From: an uncultured Ruminococcus sp. | Lineage (GTDB): Bacteria > Bacillota > Clostridia > Oscillospirales > Acutalibacteraceae | Length of the DNA: 64,000 bases | Direction of reading: 5' to 3' | Assembly: GCA_902785355.1 (NCBI GenBank) | Contig: CACZYF010000001.1 | Coordinates: 81,497 to 145,496, forward strand | Part shown: positions 27,852 through 36,544 of the stretch, in pieces | Layout: every line of letters starts with the position of its first letter | How positions within the stretch are numbered: the stretch's first letter is position 1 | The notes under the pieces: model-generated | The model's database searches: none | What the model was told of the DNA's origin: nothing | What the model saw: the letters and a program-made list of their open reading frames with translations, nothing else | Program-made: the position numbers and the translations under genes

Positions 27852-28307
27852 TTAATATCCGCCGTTCATGACGGCTTCCTTAACCTGTTCCTTCAGGCTG
27901 TCCAGCGGCGACTTATCGGGGATCAGGGGAACGTTCTGCTTGGGCAGGCACGACGCGCTCTGCTGGCTCTTCATCTGTATCACGATATTATGGCGCTGCA
28001 CCAGCTGGAATATCTGGATGATCGTGTTGCAGCTGTCGATCTGTTTGAGGATATCCTCACGCTTCTCACGGTGATCCGCCTCGTAGATCGCCGCCTTCAC
28101 CTGACGTTTGAGGCTGTCGAGAGGGGCAAGCTGAGGCATCGGCACCGGAGCGGGCTTCGGGAGAGAAGAGGCGCTCTGCTGGCTCTTCATCCCTATCACG
28201 AGTCCGGTATGCTTCACAAAAGAAAATATCTGCTCGATGGTCTGACAGTTATCGACTGCTCTGATCAAGTCTTCGGTTGACAGGTCGGGATGTCCGGGTA
28301 TATGCAA
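27852..28307 (-). CDS. Unrecognised protein with two tandem ~70-residue repeats
   Basis: I do not recognise a family. The 151 residues are two copies of a unit: DLIRAVDNCQTIEQIF..VIGMKSQQSASSLPK..PLDSLKRQVKAA and DILKQIDSCNTIIQIF..VIQMKSQQSASCLPK..PLDSLKEQVKEA. I place the start at a TTG (28307), because AAAGGAGG stands seven bases before it, while upstream ATGs lack a ribosome site. The MKSQQSAS core is the strongest conserved block. No signal peptide or membrane helix is present, so it is probably cytoplasmic. Confidence 0.7.
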   Translation of the reverse strand: MHIPGHPDLSTEDLIRAVDNCQTIEQIFSFVKHTGLVIGMKSQQSASSLPKPAPVPMPQLAPLDSLKRQVKAAIYEADHREKREDILKQIDSCNTIIQIFQLVQRHNIVIQMKSQQSASCLPKQNVPLIPDKSPLDSLKEQVKEAVMNGGY

Positions 28308-28402
28308 GCGTACGCCTCCTTTCAATTTCATCACATTATCGGTAATATTATAAACGACCTTGAACATTTTTTCAAGTAAAAGTAAACTTATTATGAAGTT
28401 TA

Positions 28403-28431
28403 TTTACAATAATCGCGATTTGTGGTATTCT
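28403..28431 (+). promoter_or_regulatory. Promoter of the GH25 gene
   Basis: TTTACA (28403-28408), a 17-base spacer and TATTCT (28426-28431) lie 33 bases before the start codon. Confidence 0.6.
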
Positions 28432-28464
28432 ATTCGTATATTTTTTCAGAATACGGAGCGATTT

Positions 28465-29616
28465 ATGGCTTATTTAGACGATAATAACGAGAATCTGTAC
28501 ACCGCGGGCGATCCGCTGGAGGCGCTCGACCGCGAGCTGGCGGAGCTGAAAAGCACTCTCGGCGAGATGGAGGAACAATCCGCTCCCGCCGATGATCCGA
28601 CATCTGAGCCTGAGGAGAACACCTCCGAGGATAAGGCGCAGCCCGAACCGACAGCCGAGGAGATTCCCGCAGAAGAACCCGTTAAACCCAAAACAGAGGA
28701 AGATATGAAGAATCCAAAGAATAAAGAGAAGAACCGCACGCCGCTGATCGCTGTGCTGATCATCCTGACCGTTTTGCTGATCGGCAGCATCGGCTTCGGC
28801 GTGTACCGTATGGTCGCGCCGGGGAACGTCGACAGTACCGCCGAGCCTACCGCAAGCGGCAAGGTCGTCACCGTCACCGACTCGGAGATGGGCGAGCTCG
28901 AGATACAGACCGCCAAGGGCGCCAAGCTGAATACCCTCACCAAAGAAAATCTGACCACAGAGAAGGACGGCACCTATGCCTACTATGAGGACGGGGTGAA
29001 GATCTCACACCTCGGCGCCGATCTGAGCGAATTCCAGTCCGGCGTCGACTTTGAAGCGCTGAAAAACGCCGGCGTCGAATTCGTTATGCTTCGCGTCGGC
29101 GGCAGATATTACGGTGAAAAGGGCACCATGTATGAGGACACCGTCTTTGAGGACTTCTACGAGAAGGCTCAGGCGGCGGGGCTGAAGATCGGCGCTTACT
29201 TCCTCTCACAGGCGACCACCGTCGAGGAAGCCAAGGAAGAAGCGAACTTCATCCTAAAAAAGCTGAACGGCAGAAAGCTCAGCTATCCGATCGCCTTTGA
29301 CTGGGAGAATATCGGCGACGATGAAGCGCGTACCGACAATGTGACCGGCGAGACGCTGACGCTGATGGCGGAGGCGTTCTGCGATACCATCAGCGAATCA
29401 GGCTACAAGCCGATCGTTTACTCCAATACCGACCAGATGTTCACCCGCTACGACTTCGAGACCATGAAGGACTACGACTTCTGGCTCGCCGACTACCGCG
29501 ACTTCCCGAACATGTACTACAAATTTGACATGTGGCAATATACCAAGGAGGGCACGATCGACGGCATAGAAGGCACGGTCGATCTGAACCTAAGCTTCAC
29601 CGATTTCAGCGAGTGA
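28465..29616 (+). CDS. Membrane-anchored GH25 lysozyme-like muramidase
   Basis: The 383-residue protein has an acidic, Pro/Glu-rich N terminus (1-90), one membrane helix (about 92-114) and a C-terminal GH25 domain: LGADLSEFQSGVDFEALKNA, FVMLRVGGRYYG, KIGAYFLSQATTVEEA, PIAFDWENIGDDEAR and DFWLADYRDFPN. The D-x-E pair in FDWEN fits the GH25 catalytic site. It would cleave peptidoglycan glycan strands outside the cell. GGAG precedes the ATG. Confidence 0.9.
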   Translation: MAYLDDNNENLYTAGDPLEALDRELAELKSTLGEMEEQSAPADDPTSEPEENTSEDKAQPEPTAEEIPAEEPVKPKTEEDMKNPKNKEKNRTPLIAVLIILTVLLIGSIGFGVYRMVAPGNVDSTAEPTASGKVVTVTDSEMGELEIQTAKGAKLNTLTKENLTTEKDGTYAYYEDGVKISHLGADLSEFQSGVDFEALKNAGVEFVMLRVGGRYYGEKGTMYEDTVFEDFYEKAQAAGLKIGAYFLSQATTVEEAKEEANFILKKLNGRKLSYPIAFDWENIGDDEARTDNVTGETLTLMAEAFCDTISESGYKPIVYSNTDQMFTRYDFETMKDYDFWLADYRDFPNMYYKFDMWQYTKEGTIDGIEGTVDLNLSFTDFSE

Positions 29617-29715
29617 TCCGGGTGAGATCGCCGCGTAGTGACAAACGGTAGAGTGCTTTTTGGAATATTTACAACAAACAAAAGCGCCTACGGATGTAAG
29701 CGCTTTTTAAAACGG

Positions 29716-30240
29716 TTATGAATCGAAGAAGTGCTGACCGTCGTCGGTGACGAGCCGCTCCGTCTTAGGATACTCGAAGATCTCCGGATTATCGCGGTTC
29801 GCTTCCAGATAGGTGACAAACTCCGCCGCGTACCACTTCGCCATACCGAGATTATGCATAAGGTAATGGCCGCAGTTGACAGGCGTCGCGCCGGGAACCT
29901 CCTCGGTATCATCCACCGACTTAAAGGCGCTCAGGAGCAGTCCATAGATCTCCTGAGGCGTTCTGTCGCCCTTCATGATCAGATAGAAGCCTGTCAGGCA
30001 GCCCATCGGACCCCAATAGACGATCTCGTCCTTGTACTCCGGATCGTTGCGCAGATAAGTGGCAATGATATGCTCGAGCGAGTGCATCGCCGCTACGTCG
30101 ATCACCGGCTCCCTGTTCGGTCTTTTGAGCCGGATATCATAGGTCGTGACCGAAGCGCCCGCGACGGTATCTACCCTGCTGACAAAAATACCGGGGATGA
30201 TGCGTGTATGATCGACCGAAAAGCTTTGTATCAGTTCCAT
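29716..30240 (-). CDS. luxS: S-ribosylhomocysteine lyase
   Basis: LuxS cleaves S-ribosylhomocysteine to homocysteine and the autoinducer-2 precursor. Metal ligands are visible in HSLEHIIATYLRN and the Cys in VNCGHYLMHNLGM; MGCLTGFYL is also conserved. The start at 30240 (MELIQSFSVDHT) follows AAAGGAG. The 174-residue length is slightly longer than usual. It stands alone, followed by a palindromic repeat on its upstream side. Confidence 0.95.
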   Translation of the reverse strand: MELIQSFSVDHTRIIPGIFVSRVDTVAGASVTTYDIRLKRPNREPVIDVAAMHSLEHIIATYLRNDPEYKDEIVYWGPMGCLTGFYLIMKGDRTPQEIYGLLLSAFKSVDDTEEVPGATPVNCGHYLMHNLGMAKWYAAEFVTYLEANRDNPEIFEYPKTERLVTDDGQHFFDS

Positions 30241-30325
30241 CTTGCTGTCTCCTTTACACTTTATCATTCTAAGTCTAAGTGTAACATAAAAAGCTCAAAT
30301 AAGCAAGATTGAAAAAACGCACTTT

Positions 30326-30496
30326 ATACTAAGTATCCATTAAACGCTTTAACAAATTTGTTAGCGAGAAATTTCGCAGAGCAAGGCGGAGGACGCAGGC
30401 ATACTGGCGTATGTCAAGGACGATGTCAAGGACGACAACACCGCTATGCGGAATTTAACGCAATAAATGTTAAAGTGTTTTAATGATACTTAGTAT
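30326..30496. repeat. Long-hairpin mobile-like repeat, copy A (171 bp)
   Basis: Terminal inverted repeats ATACTAAGTATC and GATACTTAGTAT bound the element, and pairing continues inwards (ATTAAACGCTTTAAC with GTTAAAGTGTTTTAAT; GCGAGAAATTTCGCAGAGC with GCTATGCGGAATTTAACGC). The core GACGCAGGCATACTGGCG is shared in form with copies at 50018 and 54727. It has no coding capacity, consistent with a MITE-like or REP-like unit. Confidence 0.8.
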
Positions 30497-30513
30497 GAAG
30501 CTCCGAAAAGCCG

Positions 30514-30711
30514 TTACTGGAACATATCCTTCGCGCTGTCGACCAGATCGCCCAGTGCGTCGGCGACCTTATCCGCCTTCTTCTGCAGGGTCTTCTTGTT
30601 GTTCTGCATCATGGCGACCCCGACAAGACTGACCGCCGCTCCCGCGAGCATACCGCCGATGATGCACCACAAGCTTCCGCCCTTCTTCTCACACGACATA
30701 TTTTTATTCAT
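30514..30711 (-). CDS. Small single-pass membrane protein
   Basis: A 65-residue protein starts at ATG 30711, seven bases after AAAGGAGG. It has one membrane helix (SLWCIIGGMLAGAAVSLVGV), then a basic/amphipathic tail (KKTLQKKADKVADALGDLVD). The shape recalls YtxH-like small membrane proteins but similarity is weak. It is transcribed away from trmL and next to repeat copy A. Confidence 0.65.
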   Translation of the reverse strand: MNKNMSCEKKGGSLWCIIGGMLAGAAVSLVGVAMMQNNKKTLQKKADKVADALGDLVDSAKDMFQ

Positions 30712-30795
30712 CTTCAAACCTCCTTTGCACATCATTTCATCATTATTGTCTGCAAAGGGATTCGGTATATACTAAGATAAAAGAGGGAATTTCTT

Positions 30796-31338
30796 TTGGA
30801 AAAAACTGACAAAAAAGTACTGAACATCGTGCTCTTTGAGCCCGAGATCCCGCAGAACACCGGCAACATCGCCCGCACCTGCGCCGCCACCGGCGCGAGG
30901 CTCCATCTCGTGCGCCCGTTCGGCTTCGAGATCACCGACCGCAATCTGAAAAGAGCCGGGCTGGACTACTGGTATCTCGTCGACATCACCTACTACGATT
31001 CGATCGACGACTTCTTCAAAAAGACCGACGGCGGAGAATACTTTTTCTTCTCCACCAAGGCGCGCCATACGCACAGCGAGGTCAGCTACCCCGACGGCGC
31101 GTACATCATCTTCGGCAAGGAGACCCGCGGCATCCCCGAGCATGTTCTCATGAAGTACCCCGATCGCTGTGTACGCATCCCGATGATTGACGAAGCAAGG
31201 TCGCTGAACCTTGCGAACTCCGTCGCCGTCGGCTGCTACGAGGTACTCCGCCAGTGGAACTACCCCGAGCTCCTCACCAAAGGCGAGCTCCACCGCCACC
31301 ACTGGGAGGACGCGGAACAGCCGACGACGACCTTATGA
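30796..31338 (+). CDS. trmL: tRNA (cytidine(34)-2'-O)-methyltransferase
   Basis: TrmL methylates the ribose of the wobble base in tRNA-Leu species. The 180-residue SPOUT protein has EIPQNTGNIARTCAATG, LVRPFGFEI, IIFGKETRGIP and ARSLNLANSVAVGCYE, the deep-trefoil-knot motifs. The start is a TTG at 30796 with GAGGG upstream; there is no ATG before the first conserved strand. Confidence 0.92.
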   Translation: MEKTDKKVLNIVLFEPEIPQNTGNIARTCAATGARLHLVRPFGFEITDRNLKRAGLDYWYLVDITYYDSIDDFFKKTDGGEYFFFSTKARHTHSEVSYPDGAYIIFGKETRGIPEHVLMKYPDRCVRIPMIDEARSLNLANSVAVGCYEVLRQWNYPELLTKGELHRHHWEDAEQPTTTL

Positions 31339-31343
31339 TTACT

Positions 31344-31370
31344 GCCCGCTTGAAAACAGCGGGCTTTTTT
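31344..31370 (+). terminator. Terminator of trmL
   Basis: GCCCGCT and AGCGGGC form the stem, followed by six T residues. Confidence 0.8.
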
Positions 31371-31402
31371 GTACATCTGTGCATAAAACTTACATTTTCC
31401 TA

Positions 31403-31431
31403 TTGCATGGATTGGTGTTTTGTTATATAAT
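31403..31431 (+). promoter_or_regulatory. Promoter of the pgk-tpiA-gpmI operon
   Basis: TTGCAT (31403-31408), a 17-base spacer and TATAAT (31426-31431) lie about 110 bases before pgk. Confidence 0.7.
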
Positions 31432-31542
31432 TATGAAGTAAAATTATGGTATCGGAAGTTTGCGGTTAGCTTTAAGTAACCACTATTGCTTTCTTGGCTT
31501 AGAATTCGCGGACGTCCGATATACAGAAAGGATGTTTTTATC

Positions 31543-32692
31543 ATGAAACTCAACAAGTACACCGTTGATGACATCAACTTCGCGGGCAAAAAGGTACTCT
31601 GCCGCTGTGACTTCAACGTCCCGCTCAAGGACGGCGTTATCACCAACGACAACCGTATCACCGCAGCACTCCCCACTATCAAGAAGATCATTGCCGACGG
31701 CGGCAAGCTGATCCTGTGCTCTCACCTGGGCAAGCCGAAGAACGGCCCCGAGGAGAAGTTCTCTCTGGCTCCCGTTGCCGCTCGTCTTAGTGAGCTGCTG
31801 GGTCAGGACGTCGTCTTCGCGAACGACGACGAGGTCGTCGGCGAGAACGCCAAGGCTGCTGTTGCCGCTATGAAGGACGGCGACGTCGTTCTGCTCCAGA
31901 ACACCCGTTTCCGCAAGGAAGAGACCAAGAACCTCCGCTCACCGCGCTCACTGCTCCACCGTCGGCGTTACCGACCACATCAAGGAGACCGCTGTCGGTT
32001 ACCTGATGCAGAAGGAGATCGACTACCTCGGCAACGCGGTAGAGGCTCCCGTACGCCCCTTCGTCGCGATCCTCGGCGGCGCTAAGGTTGCTGACAAGCT
32101 GAACGTTATCTCGAACCTGCTCGAGAAGTGCGACACCCTGATCATCGGCGGCGGCATGGCTTACACCTTCGCTAAGGCGCAGGGTAAGGCGATCGGCACT
32201 TCCCTCGTAGACGACACCAAGCTCGACTACTGCAACGAGATGATCAAGAAGGCGGAGGAGCTCGGCAAGAAGCTGCTCCTGCCCATCGACACCGTCTGCA
32301 CCAAGAGCTTTCCCGATCCGATCGACGCTCCCATCGAGACCGAGGTCTATGCTTCGGGCGAGATCCCCGAGGACTGCATGGGTCTGGACATCGGTCCCGC
32401 TACCCGCGAGCTCTATGCCGAGGCTGTTAAGTCCGCTAAGACCGTCGTATGGAACGGTCCTATGGGCGTATTCGAGAACCCGATCCTCGCTGAGGGCACG
32501 ATCGCTGTCGCAAAGGCTCTGGCTGAGACCGACGCTACCACCATCATCGGCGGCGGCGACTCCGCTGCGGCTGTCGTCAACCTCGGCTTCGCCGACAAGA
32601 TGAGCCACATCTCCACCGGCGGCGGCGCTTCTCTCGAGTATCTCGAGGGCAAGGTTCTGCCCGGTATCGCGGCTATCGCCGACAAAGACTAA
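31543..32692 (+). pseudogene. pgk: Phosphoglycerate kinase, disrupted by internal deletion and frameshift
   Basis: The first frame reads [20 protein letters not shown] to [11 protein letters not shown], then turns to nonsense ([16 protein letters not shown]). The downstream frame resumes with [20 protein letters not shown] and continues intact to the end ([29 protein letters not shown]). About 20-25 residues, including the usual DVYVNDAFG part, are missing near 31932, and the two halves differ by one in frame. Pgk is a core glycolytic enzyme, so this is either a real lesion covered by another copy or a sequence/assembly error. Confidence 0.9.
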
Positions 32693-32752
32693 TCAACATT
32701 GAATGAGGGCGGCTCTCGTCGCCCTCTATTACCATACGAAAGGAATTTTATT

Positions 32753-33544
32753 ATGATACTTGACGCTTTAACCAAAAGTATGAGAAAAACCATCATCGCG
32801 GGCAACTGGAAGATGAACAAAACCCCCTCCGAGGCGAAGGCGCTGCTCGAGGAGATCATCCCCCTCGTATCCGACGCTGCGTGTGAGGTTGTCGCCTGCG
32901 TTCCTTACGTAGACCTTGCGACCGCTGTCGAGGCGACCAAGGGAACCAATATCAAGATCGGCGCCGAGAACTGCCACTGGGCTGAGAGCGGCGCGTTCAC
33001 CGGCGAGATCAGCACCGGTATGCTCAAGGAGATCGGCGTAGAATACGTCGTGATCGGTCACTCCGAGCGCAGACAGTACTTCGGCGAGACCGACGAGACC
33101 GTCAACAAGCGCGTCAAGGCGGCTCTTGCGGCGGGACTCAAGCCCATCGTCTGCGTCGGCGAGCTGCTGTGGGAGCGCGAGTGCAACATCACCAACGAGG
33201 TCATCGCGCGTCAGATCAAGCTCGACCTGTGGGATGTCACCCCCGAGGAGATGGCGAACGTCGTCATCGCTTACGAGCCTGTATGGGCGATTGGCACCGG
33301 CAAGACCGCTACTGCTGAGCAGGCGGAGGAAGTCTGTGAGTTTATCCGTATGTGCTTAAAGACTCTGTATGGTCTGGAGATCGCTTCGGGCGTTACCATC
33401 CAGTACGGCGGTTCCATGAACGACAAGAACGCTGCCGAGCTGCTGGCTAAGACCAACGTTGACGGCGGCCTGATTGGCGGCGCTTCTCTGGTTGCTGAGA
33501 AGTTCGCGGCGATCGTCGCGGCGACTAAGCCCGCGGAGTTCTGA
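32753..33544 (+). CDS. tpiA: Triosephosphate isomerase
   Basis: TpiA interconverts dihydroxyacetone phosphate and glyceraldehyde 3-phosphate. Motifs are IIAGNWKMNKT (Lys), VIGHSERRQYFGE (His), AYEPVWAIGTGKTA (Glu, flexible loop) and GGLIGGASL. The start at 32753 is chosen by AAAGGA upstream, which gives a nine-residue extension before MRKTIIAGNWK; the later Met lacks a ribosome site. Length 263. It sits between pgk and gpmI. Confidence 0.95.
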   Translation: MILDALTKSMRKTIIAGNWKMNKTPSEAKALLEEIIPLVSDAACEVVACVPYVDLATAVEATKGTNIKIGAENCHWAESGAFTGEISTGMLKEIGVEYVVIGHSERRQYFGETDETVNKRVKAALAAGLKPIVCVGELLWERECNITNEVIARQIKLDLWDVTPEEMANVVIAYEPVWAIGTGKTATAEQAEEVCEFIRMCLKTLYGLEIASGVTIQYGGSMNDKNAAELLAKTNVDGGLIGGASLVAEKFAAIVAATKPAEF

Positions 33545-33603
33545 TTTTGACACTTCGGTGAGGGTTCAAGACTTTATCACCCCACCACAGAGAGGACTAT
33601 TAT

Positions 33604-35124
33604 ATGAAAAAACCGATTGCATTAATCATTATGGACGGCTTCGGCATCGCGCCCAAGTACGGCAACGCCATCACCTATGCGCGTACCCCGTATCTTGATC
33701 AGCTGTTCTTCAAGAATCCCGTTACCATGATCGGCGCGTCGGGTCTGGACGTAGGTCTGCCGCACGGTCAGATGGGTAACAGCGAGGTCGGACACACCAA
33801 CATGGGCGCGGGCCGCATCGTCTACCAGGAGCTCACCCGCATCACCAAGTCCATCGAGGACGGCGACTTTTTCGAGAATGAAGCCATGAACAAGGCGGTC
33901 GACAACGCGCTCGAGCACAACAGCTCGCTGCACCTGTTCGGTCTGCTGTCCCCCGGCGGCGTCCACAGCCACAACACCCACCTCTACGGCATCCTGGAGC
34001 TGTGCAAGCGCAAGGGACTCGATAAGGTTTACATCCACGCTTTCCTCGACGGTCGTGACGTACCGCCCTCCAGCGCCAAGGAATATGTCGCTGAGGCTGT
34101 CGCGAAGTGCGAGGAGATCGGCGTAGGTAAGATCGCCACCATCGAGGGCAGATACTACGCGATGGACAGAGATAACCGCTGGGAGCGCGTCGAGAAGGCG
34201 TATTCCGCGATCGTCTACGGCGAGGGCGTACAGGAGACCGATCCCGTACAAGCTGTACAAAACAGCTATGACAACGGCGTGACCGATGAGTTCATGCTCC
34301 CCGCAGTCATCGCAGGCGGCGACACCGTCAAGGCGAACGACAGCGTGATCTTCTACAATTTCCGTCCCGACAGAGCGCGCGAGATCACCCGCACCTTTGT
34401 CGATCCCGCGTTCTCGGGCTTTGAGCGTAAGAACGGCTTCTTCCCCGTCTGCTACGTCTGCATGACCCAGTACGACGCGACCATGCCGAATGTCGAGATC
34501 GCGTTCAAGCCGCAGAAGCTCGTCAACACCCTCGGCGAGTATCTCTCTAAGAACGGCTTGACCCAGCTGCGTATCGCCGAGACCGAGAAGTACGCTCACG
34601 TCACCTTCTTCTTCAACGGCGGCGTCGAGAAGCAGTACGACGGCGAGGATCGCATCCTTGTTAAATCCCCTGCTGTCGCGACCTACGACATGCAGCCCCA
34701 TATGAGCGCGTACGAGGTCACCGAGAAGTGCGTAGACGCCATCAAGAGCGGCAAGTACGACGTCGTGATCCTCAACTTCGCCAACTGCGACATGGTCGGT
34801 CATACCGGCGTATTCGAGGCGGCTGTCAAGGCTGTCGAGGCTGTCGACTGGGGCGTCAAGAAGGTATCTGACGCCATTGCCGAGATGGGCGGCGTGACCT
34901 GCATCACTGCCGACCACGGCAACGCCGATCGCATGATCGACAAGGACGGTACTCCCTTCACCGCCCACACCACCAACCCCGTTCCCTTCTGCGTCGTCGG
35001 CTACGACGAGTGCAAGGAGCTCAGAGCGGGCGGCGTGCTCGCGGACATCGCGCCCACTATGCTCGACATCATGGGTCTGCCTCAGCCCGAGGAGATGACC
35101 GGCAAGAGCATGATCATGCGCTGA
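33604..35124 (+). CDS. gpmI: 2,3-bisphosphoglycerate-independent phosphoglycerate mutase
   Basis: GpmI moves the phosphate between C3 and C2 of glycerate using two Mn ions. The 506-residue protein shows IMDGFGIAP, the catalytic Ser region MGNSEVGHTNMGAGR, HAFLDGRDVPPSSA, YNFRPDRAREI, NFANCDMVGHTGV and TADHGNADRMID. It ends the glycolytic operon and is followed by a terminator. Confidence 0.97.
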   Translation: MKKPIALIIMDGFGIAPKYGNAITYARTPYLDQLFFKNPVTMIGASGLDVGLPHGQMGNSEVGHTNMGAGRIVYQELTRITKSIEDGDFFENEAMNKAVDNALEHNSSLHLFGLLSPGGVHSHNTHLYGILELCKRKGLDKVYIHAFLDGRDVPPSSAKEYVAEAVAKCEEIGVGKIATIEGRYYAMDRDNRWERVEKAYSAIVYGEGVQETDPVQAVQNSYDNGVTDEFMLPAVIAGGDTVKANDSVIFYNFRPDRAREITRTFVDPAFSGFERKNGFFPVCYVCMTQYDATMPNVEIAFKPQKLVNTLGEYLSKNGLTQLRIAETEKYAHVTFFFNGGVEKQYDGEDRILVKSPAVATYDMQPHMSAYEVTEKCVDAIKSGKYDVVILNFANCDMVGHTGVFEAAVKAVEAVDWGVKKVSDAIAEMGGVTCITADHGNADRMIDKDGTPFTAHTTNPVPFCVVGYDECKELRAGGVLADIAPTMLDIMGLPQPEEMTGKSMIMR

Positions 35125-35226
35125 GTGCGTGCTCACTTCTCCGCCTTTTGATGTGATTACTCTGTCACGTTGACGAACGGCGGGACAAAAGTAATTATTA
35201 TTTCACTATTTCAATGATTCTATAAA

Positions 35227-35254
35227 GAAAGCTCCCGAGCGATCGGGAGCTTTC
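35227..35254. terminator. Bidirectional terminator after gpmI
   Basis: GAAAGCTCCCGA and TCGGGAGCTTTC form a perfect 12-bp stem with loop GCGA between convergent genes. Confidence 0.85.
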
Positions 35255-35264
35255 TTTCACCGTT

Positions 35265-35750
35265 TTAACTATTCAGACTCAGGCAAAACGCCTGTATCTT
35301 CTTTTCATTATCACCGGAAGGCTTATCCTTGGGATCGATCAGTACAAGCTGAGCGTCAAATTCTTTAATATCCAAAAACTGTTTAAGCTTTTCGATCGCC
35401 TTGTTCGCTCCGCCGCCGGAACAACAAAGGAACGCAGCTACGGTCTTCCCTTTGAGCGCTTCACGATTCTCTTCGATAAAGGTTCTCAGCGGCGGCGTAA
35501 AGCTGCTTGCCCAGACAGGCGTTCCGAATATGATCCTGTCGAACTCACCGTCAAAGCGATAAGGCATCAGCGCGGGCTTGTCGCCCATCACGGCGCTTTT
35601 GCCGCCCCATAAAAACTTGCGGAAACCGGCAGTCGGATACGCCTTTTTCGGCTCGATACGAATCAGCTCGGCACTAGTTTGAGCAGCGATTTTTTCGGCG
35701 GTCAACTGTGTATTGCCACTCATAGAATAGTAAACAACTGCTGTTTTCAT
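35265..35750 (-). CDS. Flavodoxin
   Basis: The 161-residue protein begins MKTAVVYYSMSGNTQLTAEK, the FMN phosphate loop of flavodoxins, then FGTPVWASSFTPPLRTF and AAFLCCSGGGANKA for the isoalloxazine and beta-strand regions. It is a small cytoplasmic electron carrier or flavoreductase. GGAGG precedes the start. It is downstream of, and may be co-transcribed with, the XRE regulator pair. Confidence 0.88.
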   Translation of the reverse strand: MKTAVVYYSMSGNTQLTAEKIAAQTSAELIRIEPKKAYPTAGFRKFLWGGKSAVMGDKPALMPYRFDGEFDRIIFGTPVWASSFTPPLRTFIEENREALKGKTVAAFLCCSGGGANKAIEKLKQFLDIKEFDAQLVLIDPKDKPSGDNEKKIQAFCLSLNS

Positions 35751-35772
35751 AACGAATCCTCCTCAGTATTAC

Positions 35773-35979
35773 TCAGAAATAAAATAATTCTTCAAACTTT
35801 TTATCCAGCGCGATACAGAGAATCAGAGCCAGCTTGGCGGTCGGATTGAACTGCCCCGTCTCAATAGAGCTGATCGTGTTGCGAGATACGCCGACCATCT
35901 GCGCCAACTCCGACTGCGAGAGCTTCTGCTCCTTGCGAACGGCGGCAAGGTTATTTTTCAGAATCAACTCATTATCCAT
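35773..35979 (-). CDS. XRE-family helix-turn-helix regulator
   Basis: The 68-residue protein is a single HTH: LKNNLAAVRKEQKLSQSELAQMVGVSRNTISSIETGQFNPT, ending FEELFYF. The start at 35979 overlaps the stop of the upstream DUF6442-like gene (TAATG), so the pair is coupled. Proteins of this size often repress their own operon; the matched inverted repeats at 36371-36456 are the likely operators. Confidence 0.9.
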   Translation of the reverse strand: MDNELILKNNLAAVRKEQKLSQSELAQMVGVSRNTISSIETGQFNPTAKLALILCIALDKKFEELFYF

Positions 35980-36308
35980 TACGCCATCACCCCGCAGAGC
36001 TGCAGAATCCAAATCACCAACATCATCAGTGCCAGTAAGCCCCACATAATGGTGACGAACAGCTCGTGCCGCTTGCGAAGTATAATATACTTGGTCAGAA
36101 AAGCGACAAATGCCATCGTAAAAAGAACAAAGTCCATACCGCGATTGACATATCCAAGAACAAAACCGTTAACCGTATCAACGAAAATAACCAGTAACAC
36201 TGCGACAAAATAAGCAGTACGGGTTCCGCTCTTTTGCGCTTCAATGTCGGCATAATCCTTGCCTTTGTTCTCCGTTTGTGCTTTTTTCAAAATATCTTCT
36301 CTGTTCAT
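35979..36308 (-). CDS. DUF6442-like small membrane protein
   Basis: The 109-residue protein starts MNREDILKKAQTENKGKDY, followed by an EAQKSGTRTAYF region and three hydrophobic helices (about 35-55, 58-78 and 85-105). It is typically found just upstream of a small XRE regulator in Clostridia. AAAGGAG supports the start at 36308. Function is unknown. Confidence 0.75.
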   Translation of the reverse strand: MNREDILKKAQTENKGKDYADIEAQKSGTRTAYFVAVLLVIFVDTVNGFVLGYVNRGMDFVLFTMAFVAFLTKYIILRKRHELFVTIMWGLLALMMLVIWILQLCGVMA

Positions 36309-36370
36309 AACAACATCTCCTTTTTCATTGTCATTCAACCATGAAAATCTCAGCCGAATGAATCAATTTT

Positions 36371-36456
36371 TGACAAGTTTACTTGTCATTTCTGATGTTG
36401 TCATTATAGCACTGCCAAGTTTACTTGTCAATACTTTTTGCAAAGTTTTCTTGTCA
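36371..36456 (-). promoter_or_regulatory. Autoregulated promoter with three inverted-repeat operators
   Basis: A minus-strand promoter TTGACA (36426-36431), 17-base spacer, TATAAT (36403-36408) is overlapped by repeated 18-base dyads: TGACAAGTTTACTTGTCA (36371-36388, perfect), TGCCAAGTTTACTTGTCA (36413-36430) and TGCAAAGTTTTCTTGTCA (36439-36456). A further half site is near 36460. The spacing suggests cooperative binding by the XRE protein it drives. Confidence 0.85.
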
Positions 36457-36544
36457 ATTATCAAGTTTATTCCTGTTTTCATGCCTTTCTTGTGTTTTAT
36501 CAACTTTCATGATATAATGACTGCAATAAAGAGGTGATATACCT

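Noticed and set aside
32006-32692. Independent gene encoding a short Pgk-like protein
   Set aside because: It is the C-terminal part of pgk without its own ribosome site or promoter.
33622-35136. 504-codon minus-strand open frame opposite gpmI
   Set aside because: Antisense shadow of a highly conserved gene; composition bias keeps the frame open.
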